Assembly (NCBI GenBank): GCA_946548895.1
Contig: CAMNQF010000008.1
Coordinates: 1-64,000, forward strand
Direction of reading: 5' to 3'
DNA length: 64,000 bases
From: an uncultured bacterium
GTDB taxonomy: Bacteria > Bacillota > Clostridia > Oscillospirales > Oscillospiraceae
In this document: positions 40,580 to 47,869 of the stretch, one piece after another
Layout: the number at the start of each line of letters is the position of its first letter
Position numbering within the stretch: position 1 is the stretch's first letter
Notes under the pieces: generated by a model
Databases searched by the model: none
What the model was told of the DNA's origin: nothing
The model's input: the letters and a program-made list of their open reading frames with translations, nothing else
Translations under genes and position numbers: made by a program

Positions 40580-41786
40580 GGCTCGCCGCCTCCTCCCTTG
40601 TGGCCCCCGCCACATGTCCGGCGTCCGGCCGATCCTCGTCTGAATGGGTCAGATAGTCGACAAACGCGGCCAGCTCCCGCGACTCCTTCCACTCCAGCAC
40701 ATGGCCCTCCTGACAGCCGTAGTCGGGCCCGTACTCCTTCAGCTGGTCCAGCAGCGGTCTTTTCCAGGCGTATGCCCGCTCGGTCGTAATCTCCTTCATC
40801 AACCCGCAGCACCAGTCGATGATGGGGCCCCGCTGGGGGTCGTCTATCCGCTCCAGCATATCCTGAAACCGGTCCAGGTGGTCCCAGGTGTCCCCCCGCA
40901 CCGCCAGCGCGGCCAGCAGGCCCTTTTTGACCGCCGGGGAATAGCCGCGGTCGGCCGCCACGTCGGCAAACAGGAGATCCATCGCCGCAGGGATACTCTC
41001 CCGCGCCGCGCCGTTTCCCAGCATCAGGGAGCCCAGCTTCCAGAACAGGAGCAGCTGCATCTCCTTGGACACGTCGGTCAGATCGGTGCCCCGCGGCAGC
41101 AGTTTGTCCGCCAGGCACTCTATGTCCTCATAGCTGTTATAATTCAGGTTCCGCATGACCTTGAACAACAGCCAGCCCCGCTTTTCTTTGTCGATGCGCT
41201 CCGCAAGCCTCCGCATCCCGTCGCCGGGGTGCTCCTCTGTTTTTTCCGTCTGGCCCGCCTGGTCTGCCAGATTCACCAGGTTCGTCAGGTCCCCGAGAAT
41301 CTTCCGATTCTGATCCTTGACGGCATCCACGACGCTGCCCTGCGAGGTCCCGTAGAGAACCGCGAAGAAGATGTAGGCGGCATTCAAAAGCTGAAGCATA
41401 CTGATAACAAAAAGCGTGATCGGCCAGGAGAGCGAGGCGACGATCTCCAGCAGGACAATCTCGCCGAAGAAAACGATGAGGTTGCACACCCAGAGACACT
41501 TTCCCCTCTGAGCCAGCAGCGCCTCGTAGTAGCGGATGCCGAAGCAGCGGTCGCCCATCCTCCCCATGAAGTAGATCAGCAGGGCGGTGCCGAAGGTCCA
41601 TATGACCAGCGACGTGCTGATATAGGTAGACCGATCCAGCGAGGTAAAAAACTGCTCCACAGCCGGGGAGCAGTAGGGCTTATGGGAACAGTCGAGCGCT
41701 ATGGCAGCGGTCAGGAAAGCCACAGAGGCCAGTAGGTGCAGCGCCGATATGAACGTCCAAATGCCCTTCCGCTGTCCTTCCCACAC
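40572..41786 (-). CDS. Four-helix membrane protein partnered with the metalloprotease
   Basis: 404 residues. Four membrane helices in the first 145 residues (SALHLLASVAFLTAAIAL, ISTSLVIWTFGTALLIYFMG, VCNLIVFFGEIVLLEIVASL, LFVISMLQLLNAAYIFFAVL), with CSHKPYCSPAVEQF as the likely first outside loop. The remaining 260 residues are a helical cytoplasmic domain resembling alpha-solenoid repeats (MQLLLFWKLGSLML, VKKGLLAALAVRG). Family not recognised. It is first in a two-gene operon with a good promoter, so it may sense envelope damage and control the downstream peptidase. Confidence 0.6.
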   Translation of the reverse strand: MWEGQRKGIWTFISALHLLASVAFLTAAIALDCSHKPYCSPAVEQFFTSLDRSTYISTSLVIWTFGTALLIYFMGRMGDRCFGIRYYEALLAQRGKCLWVCNLIVFFGEIVLLEIVASLSWPITLFVISMLQLLNAAYIFFAVLYGTSQGSVVDAVKDQNRKILGDLTNLVNLADQAGQTEKTEEHPGDGMRRLAERIDKEKRGWLLFKVMRNLNYNSYEDIECLADKLLPRGTDLTDVSKEMQLLLFWKLGSLMLGNGAARESIPAAMDLLFADVAADRGYSPAVKKGLLAALAVRGDTWDHLDRFQDMLERIDDPQRGPIIDWCCGLMKEITTERAYAWKRPLLDQLKEYGPDYGCQEGHVLEWKESRELAAFVDYLTHSDEDRPDAGHVAGATREEAASHV

Positions 41787-41880
41787 AAAGCATTCCCCCG
41801 CATAACTGCCGGCAGCCGTGCCCGGTTTTCAGTGGCCCGCAGCAACTTTTTTATCAGTCAGTTATGATTTAATCGTGGCT

Positions 41881-41909
41881 ATTCTACCACAAAGAAAGAG
41901 ACACTTCAA
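41881..41909 (-). promoter_or_regulatory. Promoter of the membrane-protein/metalloprotease operon
   Basis: On the minus strand TTGAAG, 17 bases, TAGAAT. The predicted start near 41874 leaves a leader of about 88 bases. Confidence 0.65.
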
Positions 41910-41977
41910 TCATTTTCCAAGAAAATTCGGCAAAAAAGTTTTGGGCCTCCAGGAACGCAAAGATTGAGTTCATTATA

Positions 41978-42472
41978 TCAAAACGAGAGCTTCATGGCAA
42001 TATGGTTTTCCGGCCCTTTAGCCCGACTGAGTTTTTCTTGCTGTGCCGCCAGAAACAACTCATCAGAGATAATGGCCTCATGGGTGCCGGTATAGAGATA
42101 CCGATCCATGAGGTCATCATTTTCAATTTGAATCGCACCGGTGCGGACTGTTTTCTGGAGCAGCACCCGGCCTGTGTACTTTTCATTGGAGAGCAGCTTA
42201 CTGAGCGCCTCCCGGCTCCACTTTGGCTTACCCGTGGGGGACGGGAGACCCTTCTGCTCCAGACCTGTGACAATCTTACCCAAGCTGTCACCACTGAGGT
42301 AGTGTTCGAAAATCCAGAGGACAACGATGGCCTCATCAGGATTAACAACCAGCTCACCGTCCGGGCCGGTGATATATCCATAACACCTGCGTTGGGCCAT
42401 CTTTGAGGTGCCATTCTGAAAACCCTTTCGCAACCCCGTTTTAATTGCCTCACTTTTTTGAATTGTATCCAT
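41978..42472 (-). pseudogene. Recombinase-domain fragment without a catalytic domain
   Basis: 164 residues from ATG 42472. SKMAQRRCYGYITGPDGE, then NPDEAIVVLWIFEHYLSG and PKWSREALSKLLSNEKYTGRVLL match the middle recombinase domain of large serine recombinases. The N-terminal resolvase domain with its serine and the zinc ribbon are absent. Either a remnant of a full recombinase or a stand-alone DNA-binding protein; in some ICEs such short forms recur. It sits at the island edge next to direct repeat copy B, in the opposite orientation to the ICE integrase. Confidence 0.6.
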
Positions 42473-42497
42473 CGTATTTTCCCTCCACAAATAAAAA

Positions 42498-42521
42498 TGT
42501 CGCAGTGAAACCACTGCGACA
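42498..42521 (-). terminator. Terminator-like hairpin before the recombinase fragment
   Basis: TGTCGCAGTG/CACTGCGACA, 10 bp with a 4-base loop, followed on the minus strand by a five-T run. Confidence 0.6.
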
Positions 42522-42535
42522 CACATTCCCACATA

Positions 42536-42578
42536 TAAAAAGTTGACAGACTACTCCCTTGGCGTAGCCTGTCAACTT
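42536..42578 (-). terminator. Terminator for the SGNH hydrolase operon
   Basis: AAGTTGACAG/CTGTCAACTT, 10 bp with an inner CTAC/GTAG stem, followed on the minus strand by TTTTT. Direct repeat copy B abuts it, as copy A abuts the 37131 hairpin. Confidence 0.65.
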
Positions 42579-42583
42579 ATCTT

Positions 42584-42604
42584 GGCAGGGGCGAACACTT
42601 TAGA
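42584..42604. repeat. 21-bp direct repeat, copy B
   Basis: GGCAGGGGCGAAC-A-CTTTAGA, 20 of 21 bases identical with copy A at 37183. With copy A it brackets the 5.4-kb island. Confidence 0.6.
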
Positions 42605-42668
42605 ACCCCCGGCGCAATAAGCATCCGATCATCCGCATGGCCAATTCCGCAACGCAACTCACCAAATT

Positions 42669-43277
42669 CTAATCACTGCAGTCCTTTGATACGAGCTTCG
42701 ACAGCGCCTGATGGATCCCTTCCGCAAAGGCCAAGTGGCCCGATTCAGAAAAATGCACACCGTCATATGCGAGATCGATGCCCAAACCGCCCGCATCGGC
42801 AAAACTGATATTCAGCAACCGGGCGATGTCCTCATAATACCCGGCCAGACTGTGGGAAGCAGCTATGGTTTTTTCGTCCTGCACCCAGTTGCCCAGTGCC
42901 ATAGGCGGTGGGGCAACCAGGAGAATCTTGCGGGATTTGTCCCAGCCATCCGCATGGAGCAACGCAGTCAAGAACCGCTCCATCCGATCCGCGCATTCTC
43001 TGGCGGACGGACAAGATGGTTGGAGCAGATCGTTGCTCCCCAGCATGACGGTCAGGATATCCGCCTCCACGCGGCGCAGGGACTGAATCGCGACCTTGAT
43101 TTTACCATCACCGCATGGGATAGAGCGGCCATTTTCTCCTCTGTTGATAACGTCCCACCCGTATCCCCTTAGCAGGGTTGTCCAGCGGACGGATTCCGGG
43201 TACCGCCCGCCCAGATAGGAGCGGGGATCGTAACCATAGGTATTGGAATCGCCGTAGCATAGCAGACGGCGGCACAT
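42669..43277 (-). CDS. SGNH/GDSL-type hydrolase
   Basis: 202 residues from ATG 43277. Block I LLCYGDSNTYGYDP with the nucleophilic Ser, block II/III region RGENGRSIPCGDG and TVMLGSNDLLQ, and the catalytic YDGVHFSESGH. Cytoplasmic (no signal peptide). Probably an esterase or arylesterase; substrate unknown. Last gene of the long minus-strand run, ending before the terminator at 42578. The window between the stop and copy B has no other feature. Confidence 0.82.
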   Translation of the reverse strand: MCRRLLCYGDSNTYGYDPRSYLGGRYPESVRWTTLLRGYGWDVINRGENGRSIPCGDGKIKVAIQSLRRVEADILTVMLGSNDLLQPSCPSARECADRMERFLTALLHADGWDKSRKILLVAPPPMALGNWVQDEKTIAASHSLAGYYEDIARLLNISFADAGGLGIDLAYDGVHFSESGHLAFAEGIHQALSKLVSKDCSD

Positions 43278-43282
43278 GGCGC

Positions 43283-43507
43283 TCACCACTCCCGTTTGAT
43301 CTCGCTTTCTTCAACCTGATACCGGCTGAGGAACTCGGCAAGGTCTTTTTCACCGCGGATCAGCATCAGCTCCTCAAATTTCCCGCTGACGATGTCCTTG
43401 AACCCCGCCACCTGTTCGCCGGTGCAGATGCTGGAGCGGATGACCGGGATCTTCCCAGTTTTGTCATAGAGGCTGATGTTCTGCCGTTTTCTTCTGCCGA
43501 ACATCAT
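43283..43507 (-). CDS. Small hypothetical protein
   Basis: 74 residues, MMFGRRKRQNISLYDKTGKI, PVIRSSICTGEQVAGFKDI, GKFEELMLIRGEKDLAEFLSRY. Soluble, with one Cys in a CTGEQVAGF box. I recall similar short proteins in gut Clostridia, sometimes labelled after an aspartate dehydrogenase, without a function. The start overlaps the phosphatase end by four bases. Confidence 0.6.
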   Translation of the reverse strand: MMFGRRKRQNISLYDKTGKIPVIRSSICTGEQVAGFKDIVSGKFEELMLIRGEKDLAEFLSRYQVEESEIKREW

Positions 43508-43968
43508 TTGCCCTCCCTGGAGCGCAGTTGCTCCAACAGCCCTTGACAACCCTCCAGCACGTCCCTCCATGTGGTCTCGAAGTCATCGGTGTACCATGGA
43601 TCGGCCACATCGCCGGGGCGGTCGGTATAGTCCATCAGCAGATGCAGCTTCCCGGCGAAGTCGCCGCCGCAGATGCGGTGCATATTCCGCAGGTTGGCCT
43701 GATCCATCCCAATCAGGAGGTCGTATTGGTCGTAGTCGCCGTTGGTGAGCTGCCGGGCAGTCTTGCCTTCGCAGCCGATGCCGTGCTCGGCCAGCTTGCG
43801 CCGGGCCGGGGGATAGACCGGGCTGCCGATCTCCTCCGTACTGGTGGCGGCGGACTCGATGTGGAATTGGGATTCCAACCCGGCCTGCCGAACCAAGTCC
43901 TTCATCACGAATTCGGCCATGGGACTCCGACAGATATTGCCGTGGCACACAAAGAGGATCCTTGTCAT
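43504..43968 (-). CDS. Low-molecular-weight protein-tyrosine phosphatase
   Basis: 154 residues, full length. P-loop VCHGNICRSPMAE with catalytic Cys8 and Arg14, general acid Asp in DPWYTDDFETTWRDV. Dephosphorylates tyrosine or arginine phosphates on proteins in the cytoplasm. The upstream DUF1016-type frame reads through this gene in another frame. Tight spacing with neighbours suggests one operon. Confidence 0.9.
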   Translation of the reverse strand: MTRILFVCHGNICRSPMAEFVMKDLVRQAGLESQFHIESAATSTEEIGSPVYPPARRKLAEHGIGCEGKTARQLTNGDYDQYDLLIGMDQANLRNMHRICGGDFAGKLHLLMDYTDRPGDVADPWYTDDFETTWRDVLEGCQGLLEQLRSREGK

Positions 43969-44446
43969 CGTTTACACACTCCGTGGTACTGTTTTTCCCA
44001 GTATAGCACACTTCCGCTTCCAAGTCGAGAGCTATCTCCAGATGAGCGGCGGACGCGATCTGCTCCGCCAGCGTTACTTTGCTCCACCCGAACCGGCGTA
44101 CCTCCCGGATGTACCACAGCTTGTCCTGGAGCGTCAGCTCCGCTTCCAAGATGACCACGTTCTGTGTCCAGCCGATGGACATGGCTTCGTGCAGCACCTC
44201 TGGGGCCGTGGCGTAGACGCGGTAAAAGTCCCTCATCCGCCGCAGGTTCCGGGGGGAGAAGCCGGAACTGTCGGGATAGGTACCGTGTAGGTATTCCGCA
44301 GCCGCCACCGCCGCGCCCTTCTCCGGCCTGCCGCAAACCAGGCGGCCAATCTCGCGGTACAACTCCATCTGGGGCAGCTCCGCCGCCATCAGCGCATTCA
44401 GTGCCGTAAACAGGACACTGTAATTGGTGGGCTTCCTGACGTTCAT
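43583..44446 (-). CDS. DUF1016 N-terminal protein with frame running into the phosphatase gene
   Basis: 287 residues. The first 155 (MNVRKPTNYSVLFTALNALM, IGRLVCGRPEKGAAVAAAEYL, GFSPRNLRRMRDFYRVY, IGWTQNVVILE) are the DUF1016 N-terminal domain, normally linked to a PD-(D/E)XK nuclease (YhcG type). The nuclease is missing. After CVPRQYLSES the frame stays open for 386 bases across the phosphatase gene and the translation becomes Arg/Gly-rich, as in shadow frames. SD AAAGGAG. I cannot tell whether the tail is made. Confidence 0.6.
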   Translation of the reverse strand: MNVRKPTNYSVLFTALNALMAAELPQMELYREIGRLVCGRPEKGAAVAAAEYLHGTYPDSSGFSPRNLRRMRDFYRVYATAPEVLHEAMSIGWTQNVVILEAELTLQDKLWYIREVRRFGWSKVTLAEQIASAAHLEIALDLEAEVCYTGKNSTTECVNDDKDPLCVPRQYLSESHGRIRDEGLGSAGRVGIPIPHRVRRHQYGGDRQPGLSPGPAQAGRARHRLRRQDCPAAHQRRLRPIRPPDWDGSGQPAEYAPHLRRRLRREAASADGLYRPPRRCGRSMVHR

Positions 44447-44534
44447 AGACTTCTCCTTTCTGGCGTTGCGCACCTGTTTTTGAGACCGGCAAAGAAAAAC
44501 GCGGGAGCCCGGTCCCGCGCTTTTCCCTGCCGGC

Positions 44535-45284
44535 CTATTCAGTTAGCTGAATAATATCCTCGTACAGCAGAATGTGCTCCTTGTCGATTGCCCGGTTGGC
44601 GTGGTAGTGCCCAAACAGCCAGCAGCCGAACTCCAGCCGTTGTTCCACGGTCTCCAGAAAATCTGTGAGTGCGTCTGGCTGGTAGTGCCGGTTCATCTGC
44701 CGAGCGACGCTGGTGGGGGCGCAGTGGGTCAGTACGTAGTCCGCCTTCCAGCCCGCCCGCTCCAAGGCGTCCAGCGCGGCGGCGTACTCCTCGTCGGAGG
44801 GCAGCTCCTCCGGCCACCAGGACTTGCCGATGATCCGGAACCTGCGCCGCCCCGCAAGGAGCAGGTGGAGGTACCGCGTCCGGAAATCCGGGGAATTCTG
44901 ATCGAGGATGCCGTCCTCGACATCGTGGGAGGTAGCCCCGCCCATGGAGAAGAAGGTGCGCCCCTCAATGTCATAGAGCTGGCCCCGCATGAGGTGCAGA
45001 ATGTTGGGCCGGACGCGCTGTACCCTGCCGCCGTGCCAGTCCTCCACGGGGAGTTCCCGGAGCATCCAGTAGTTTTCGTGGTTCCCGCTGACGAACAGGG
45101 TGGTAAAGGGCTTTTCATTCAGCCAGTCCAGCCGCTTCCGCTCCTCTGAGGAGCCGTTCCACACCCCGCCGAAGTCGCCCAGAATGATCATATAGTCATC
45201 CCGGCCCATACCTTTCTGCTGGGGGAAGTATTTGGAACCGAACCGCTGGAAATCGCCGTGGCAGTCTCCTGTGGCAAAAATCAT
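44535..45284 (-). CDS. Calcineurin-like metallophosphoesterase
   Basis: 249 residues. Metal ligands in FATGDCHGDF, IILGDFGGVW, FVSGNHENYW, VLTHCAPTS and LFGHYHAN, so the active site is complete. Hydrolyses phosphodiester or monoester bonds; substrate unknown. Its start overlaps the stop of the recombinase gene by four bases (ATGA), so it is translationally coupled to that gene. Such phosphoesterases are common passengers in triple-recombinase elements. Confidence 0.85.
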   Translation of the reverse strand: MIFATGDCHGDFQRFGSKYFPQQKGMGRDDYMIILGDFGGVWNGSSEERKRLDWLNEKPFTTLFVSGNHENYWMLRELPVEDWHGGRVQRVRPNILHLMRGQLYDIEGRTFFSMGGATSHDVEDGILDQNSPDFRTRYLHLLLAGRRRFRIIGKSWWPEELPSDEEYAAALDALERAGWKADYVLTHCAPTSVARQMNRHYQPDALTDFLETVEQRLEFGCWLFGHYHANRAIDKEHILLYEDIIQLTE

Positions 45285-46921
45285 GTTTCCTGACCTCCTT
45301 CTATCGCCTGCTCAATCTCCATCCCGCCCCGAAGGCAGACCCGGAGCCTGTCCGCCGACAGCACCACCACCGTGTCCACCAGCTGGCGGATATCGCTCTC
45401 GTTCCATTCGGTAAACCGGGGATCGCCCGCCTCCAGAATGTCCACCGCATCCCGGATGCGTCGGCTGGCGGCGGAGTTGCCCTCCTGCTGGGTCAGGAGA
45501 AAGGCTTTTTTCTCCTTCAGCGTCCCCATCTCCTCCGTGATCCGCTGGAAGGCGCCGGCGTGGCCCAGATACCCGCCGTCCTCCTTGGAGGTCTGGAACA
45601 GCGTCTTGAACTCCCGCTCCAGCTCCCCCAGGCGCCGGTCGATATCGGCGAGGCTCATGGTTTCGCCGGGGATGGGGGCCAGCTCCATGCGCATAGCGTC
45701 CTCAATCTGCCCCACCAGCCGGTCCTTCTGGCTCATGACCGAGCTGAGGGCGGCGAGGATGGCGGCCTGCAAGGGGCCTTCCTGGAGGGTGGGGGACTGG
45801 TGGCAGTATGCTGAGCCGTAGTCGATCCGGCTGGCGCACCGCCACACCGCCTTTTTCTTCCCCCGCTTGCTCCACACGCACCTGCGGTACAGGGTGCCGC
45901 ACTCGCCGCACACCAGCCGCCCAGTGAGGGCGTACTTGGCGCTGTAGCAGGAGCGCCCGGTAGGGGCCTGTTTCTGGCTGGGGGCCCGTCCGGCGCTGCG
46001 GCGGGCGAACTCCGCCTTGGCCGCGTGGAAGGTATCCCGGCTGACGATCCCCTCGTGGTGATCCTGGGTCAGGTACATGGGAAGCTGGCCTACATTGCGC
46101 ACGTGCCTGTGGCTGATGCAGTCGGCCACGAAGCTCTTTTGCTGGAGGACGTCGCCGCAGTATTTCTCGTTTTGCAAGATGCCACGGATGACGGCGATGG
46201 ACCACTCTGAGCCGCCAGTGACGGTGGGGACGGCCTTTGCTTCCAGGGCGTCCTTGATCATGCGCAGGCTGTGACCGCCCAGGAAGCTGTCATAGATCTG
46301 CCGCACCACCTCCGCCTGCTCCGGGATGATCCGGGGCTTGCCGTCCTCGCCCTTCTCGAAGGCGTACAGCCGCTTGTACTGGATGGCGGCTTTGCCCTCC
46401 CGCATGGCCTGGCGCTTGCCCCATTTGACGTTCTCGCTGATGGACTCGCTCTCCCCCTGGGCCACGGCCCCCAGCAGGGTGAGCAGCAGCTCCCCATCGG
46501 TTTCCAGGGTGTTGATGTTCTGCTCCTCGAACAGGATGGCGATGCCCAGCTCCCGCAGAGCCCGCACGTAGTTGAGGCAGTCCACCGTGTTCCGGGCGAA
46601 GCGGGAGATGGACTTCACCAGCACCAGGTCGATCTTCTTTTGCCTGCACTGGCGGATCATCCGCAGAAACTGGGGCCGCTTGGCGGCAGAGGTGCCTGTG
46701 ATGCCCTCATCAGCGAAGATCCCAGCCATAGTCCAGGCCGGGTTGGTCATGATCTTGTCGGTATAGTATTTCTTCTGGGACTCGTAGCTGGTGAGCTGCT
46801 CCTCGCTGTCGGTGGACACCCGGCAGTAGGCGGCCACCCGGAGCTGCCGCCTGACGGCCCTGGCCTGGGCCAGCGCGGGGTTGGCGGGGATGGTGATCAC
46901 CCTGGGGGCGGTGGCGGTCAT
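45281..46921 (-). CDS. Large serine recombinase 1
   Basis: 546 residues from ATG 46921 (SD AAGGAGG). Resolvase domain with catalytic Ser in VAAYCRVSTDSEEQ, GITGTSAAKRPQFLRMI and SRFARNTVDCL, a recombinase domain, zinc ribbon LVCGECGTLYRRCVW, and a coiled-coil C-terminus. One of three recombinase genes on the minus strand (45281-49467) which together probably integrate and excise this second element. Confidence 0.87.
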   Translation of the reverse strand: MTATAPRVITIPANPALAQARAVRRQLRVAAYCRVSTDSEEQLTSYESQKKYYTDKIMTNPAWTMAGIFADEGITGTSAAKRPQFLRMIRQCRQKKIDLVLVKSISRFARNTVDCLNYVRALRELGIAILFEEQNINTLETDGELLLTLLGAVAQGESESISENVKWGKRQAMREGKAAIQYKRLYAFEKGEDGKPRIIPEQAEVVRQIYDSFLGGHSLRMIKDALEAKAVPTVTGGSEWSIAVIRGILQNEKYCGDVLQQKSFVADCISHRHVRNVGQLPMYLTQDHHEGIVSRDTFHAAKAEFARRSAGRAPSQKQAPTGRSCYSAKYALTGRLVCGECGTLYRRCVWSKRGKKKAVWRCASRIDYGSAYCHQSPTLQEGPLQAAILAALSSVMSQKDRLVGQIEDAMRMELAPIPGETMSLADIDRRLGELEREFKTLFQTSKEDGGYLGHAGAFQRITEEMGTLKEKKAFLLTQQEGNSAASRRIRDAVDILEAGDPRFTEWNESDIRQLVDTVVVLSADRLRVCLRGGMEIEQAIEGGQET

Positions 46922-47050
46922 TTGAGTTCCTCCTTCCATGTTTTCGCTGGGTTCTGGCCACAACAATACCAGGATTTGAAGTGTAAAGCTATCACGATAT
47001 CCACCAAAGACAGCCCGTCAAAACCAAGCGAAACCAACAAGGGGGGCGGT

Positions 47051-47869
47051 TCATCCTCCTATCGTCTGCCCGTTCTTGAGCTTCAGGCTGACAGCCCCGG
47101 AGGGGTGGATCAGGACGGCGGTGGTGACCTGCCGGAGCAGGGCCGCATCCAAACCTCCGCCCGGTTCCGCACCGCCCAGCAGATGGCGAAGCCGCATGGT
47201 CTCGTAGTCCCCAGAGCCCAGAGCGTCGAATCGGGCGGAGGCCAGGGCGATGACCTGGGCTTTTGCGACGGCTTCATCAAACTCGGCCTGTTCCAGCTCG
47301 TGGGTAAGGCGGTCTTGAGCTGCCTGGACAGCTTCGTTCTCGCTCTCAGCGGCGGGGGCGGGGGAGATGGTCTCAGGATGCTCCCGGAGGCTGCGGAGGA
47401 GTTGCTCCACACACAGGATCAGGACTTCGTCCTTGATTTTTCCGGGGGACGCCATGCAGTTGGAGCAGTACCAATAGTTTTTGCGCATCCGCCGCATGGG
47501 TTTGCCGCATTGGGCGCACCGGGCCAGGACGCGGATATCTTTGATCTCCGGGCGCTCCAGCCTGCCGGACACGTCCGGCCTGGCGCTTTGGGCCTGGTGG
47601 AACAGCTCCGGCGAGAGGAGCCGGGGATATTCGCCGTTGTCCAGGTAGCGCCTGTCCTGGAGGATCCGCGCCACCATGTTCTTGTTCCATGGCCTGCCGG
47701 GGGCGTAGGGGCAGCCCAGGGCGTTCAATTCATCGGCCAGCGTCCCATAGGACGCACCCTCCCCGTAGCGGCGGAAGATCAGCCGCACTAGCTCCGCTTC
47801 CATTGTTTCCTCCTGTATCTGCCCGTTGCGCAGGCAGTAGCCAAAGGACAGCTTCCGATTTGCCATCAT
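47051..47869 (-). CDS. Recombinase 2, lacking the catalytic domain
   Basis: 272 residues from ATG 47869, overlapping the stop of recombinase 3 (ATGA). It begins directly in the recombinase domain (LSFGYCLRNGQIQEETMEAELV, PWNKNMVARILQDRRYLDNG) and has a zinc ribbon RCAQCGKPMRRMRKN and coiled coil, but no resolvase serine domain. The close coupling and its regular position between two full recombinases suggest a conserved accessory DNA-binding subunit and not decay. Confidence 0.75.
   Translation of the reverse strand: MMANRKLSFGYCLRNGQIQEETMEAELVRLIFRRYGEGASYGTLADELNALGCPYAPGRPWNKNMVARILQDRRYLDNGEYPRLLSPELFHQAQSARPDVSGRLERPEIKDIRVLARCAQCGKPMRRMRKNYWYCSNCMASPGKIKDEVLILCVEQLLRSLREHPETISPAPAAESENEAVQAAQDRLTHELEQAEFDEAVAKAQVIALASARFDALGSGDYETMRLRHLLGGAEPGGGLDAALLRQVTTAVLIHPSGAVSLKLKNGQTIGG

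Noticed and set aside
42584-42668. tRNA-like 3' end (TGG-CAGGGGC then CGAAC)
   Set aside because: No TTCGA loop in the right place, no anticodon arm and no cloverleaf; treated as a direct repeat.
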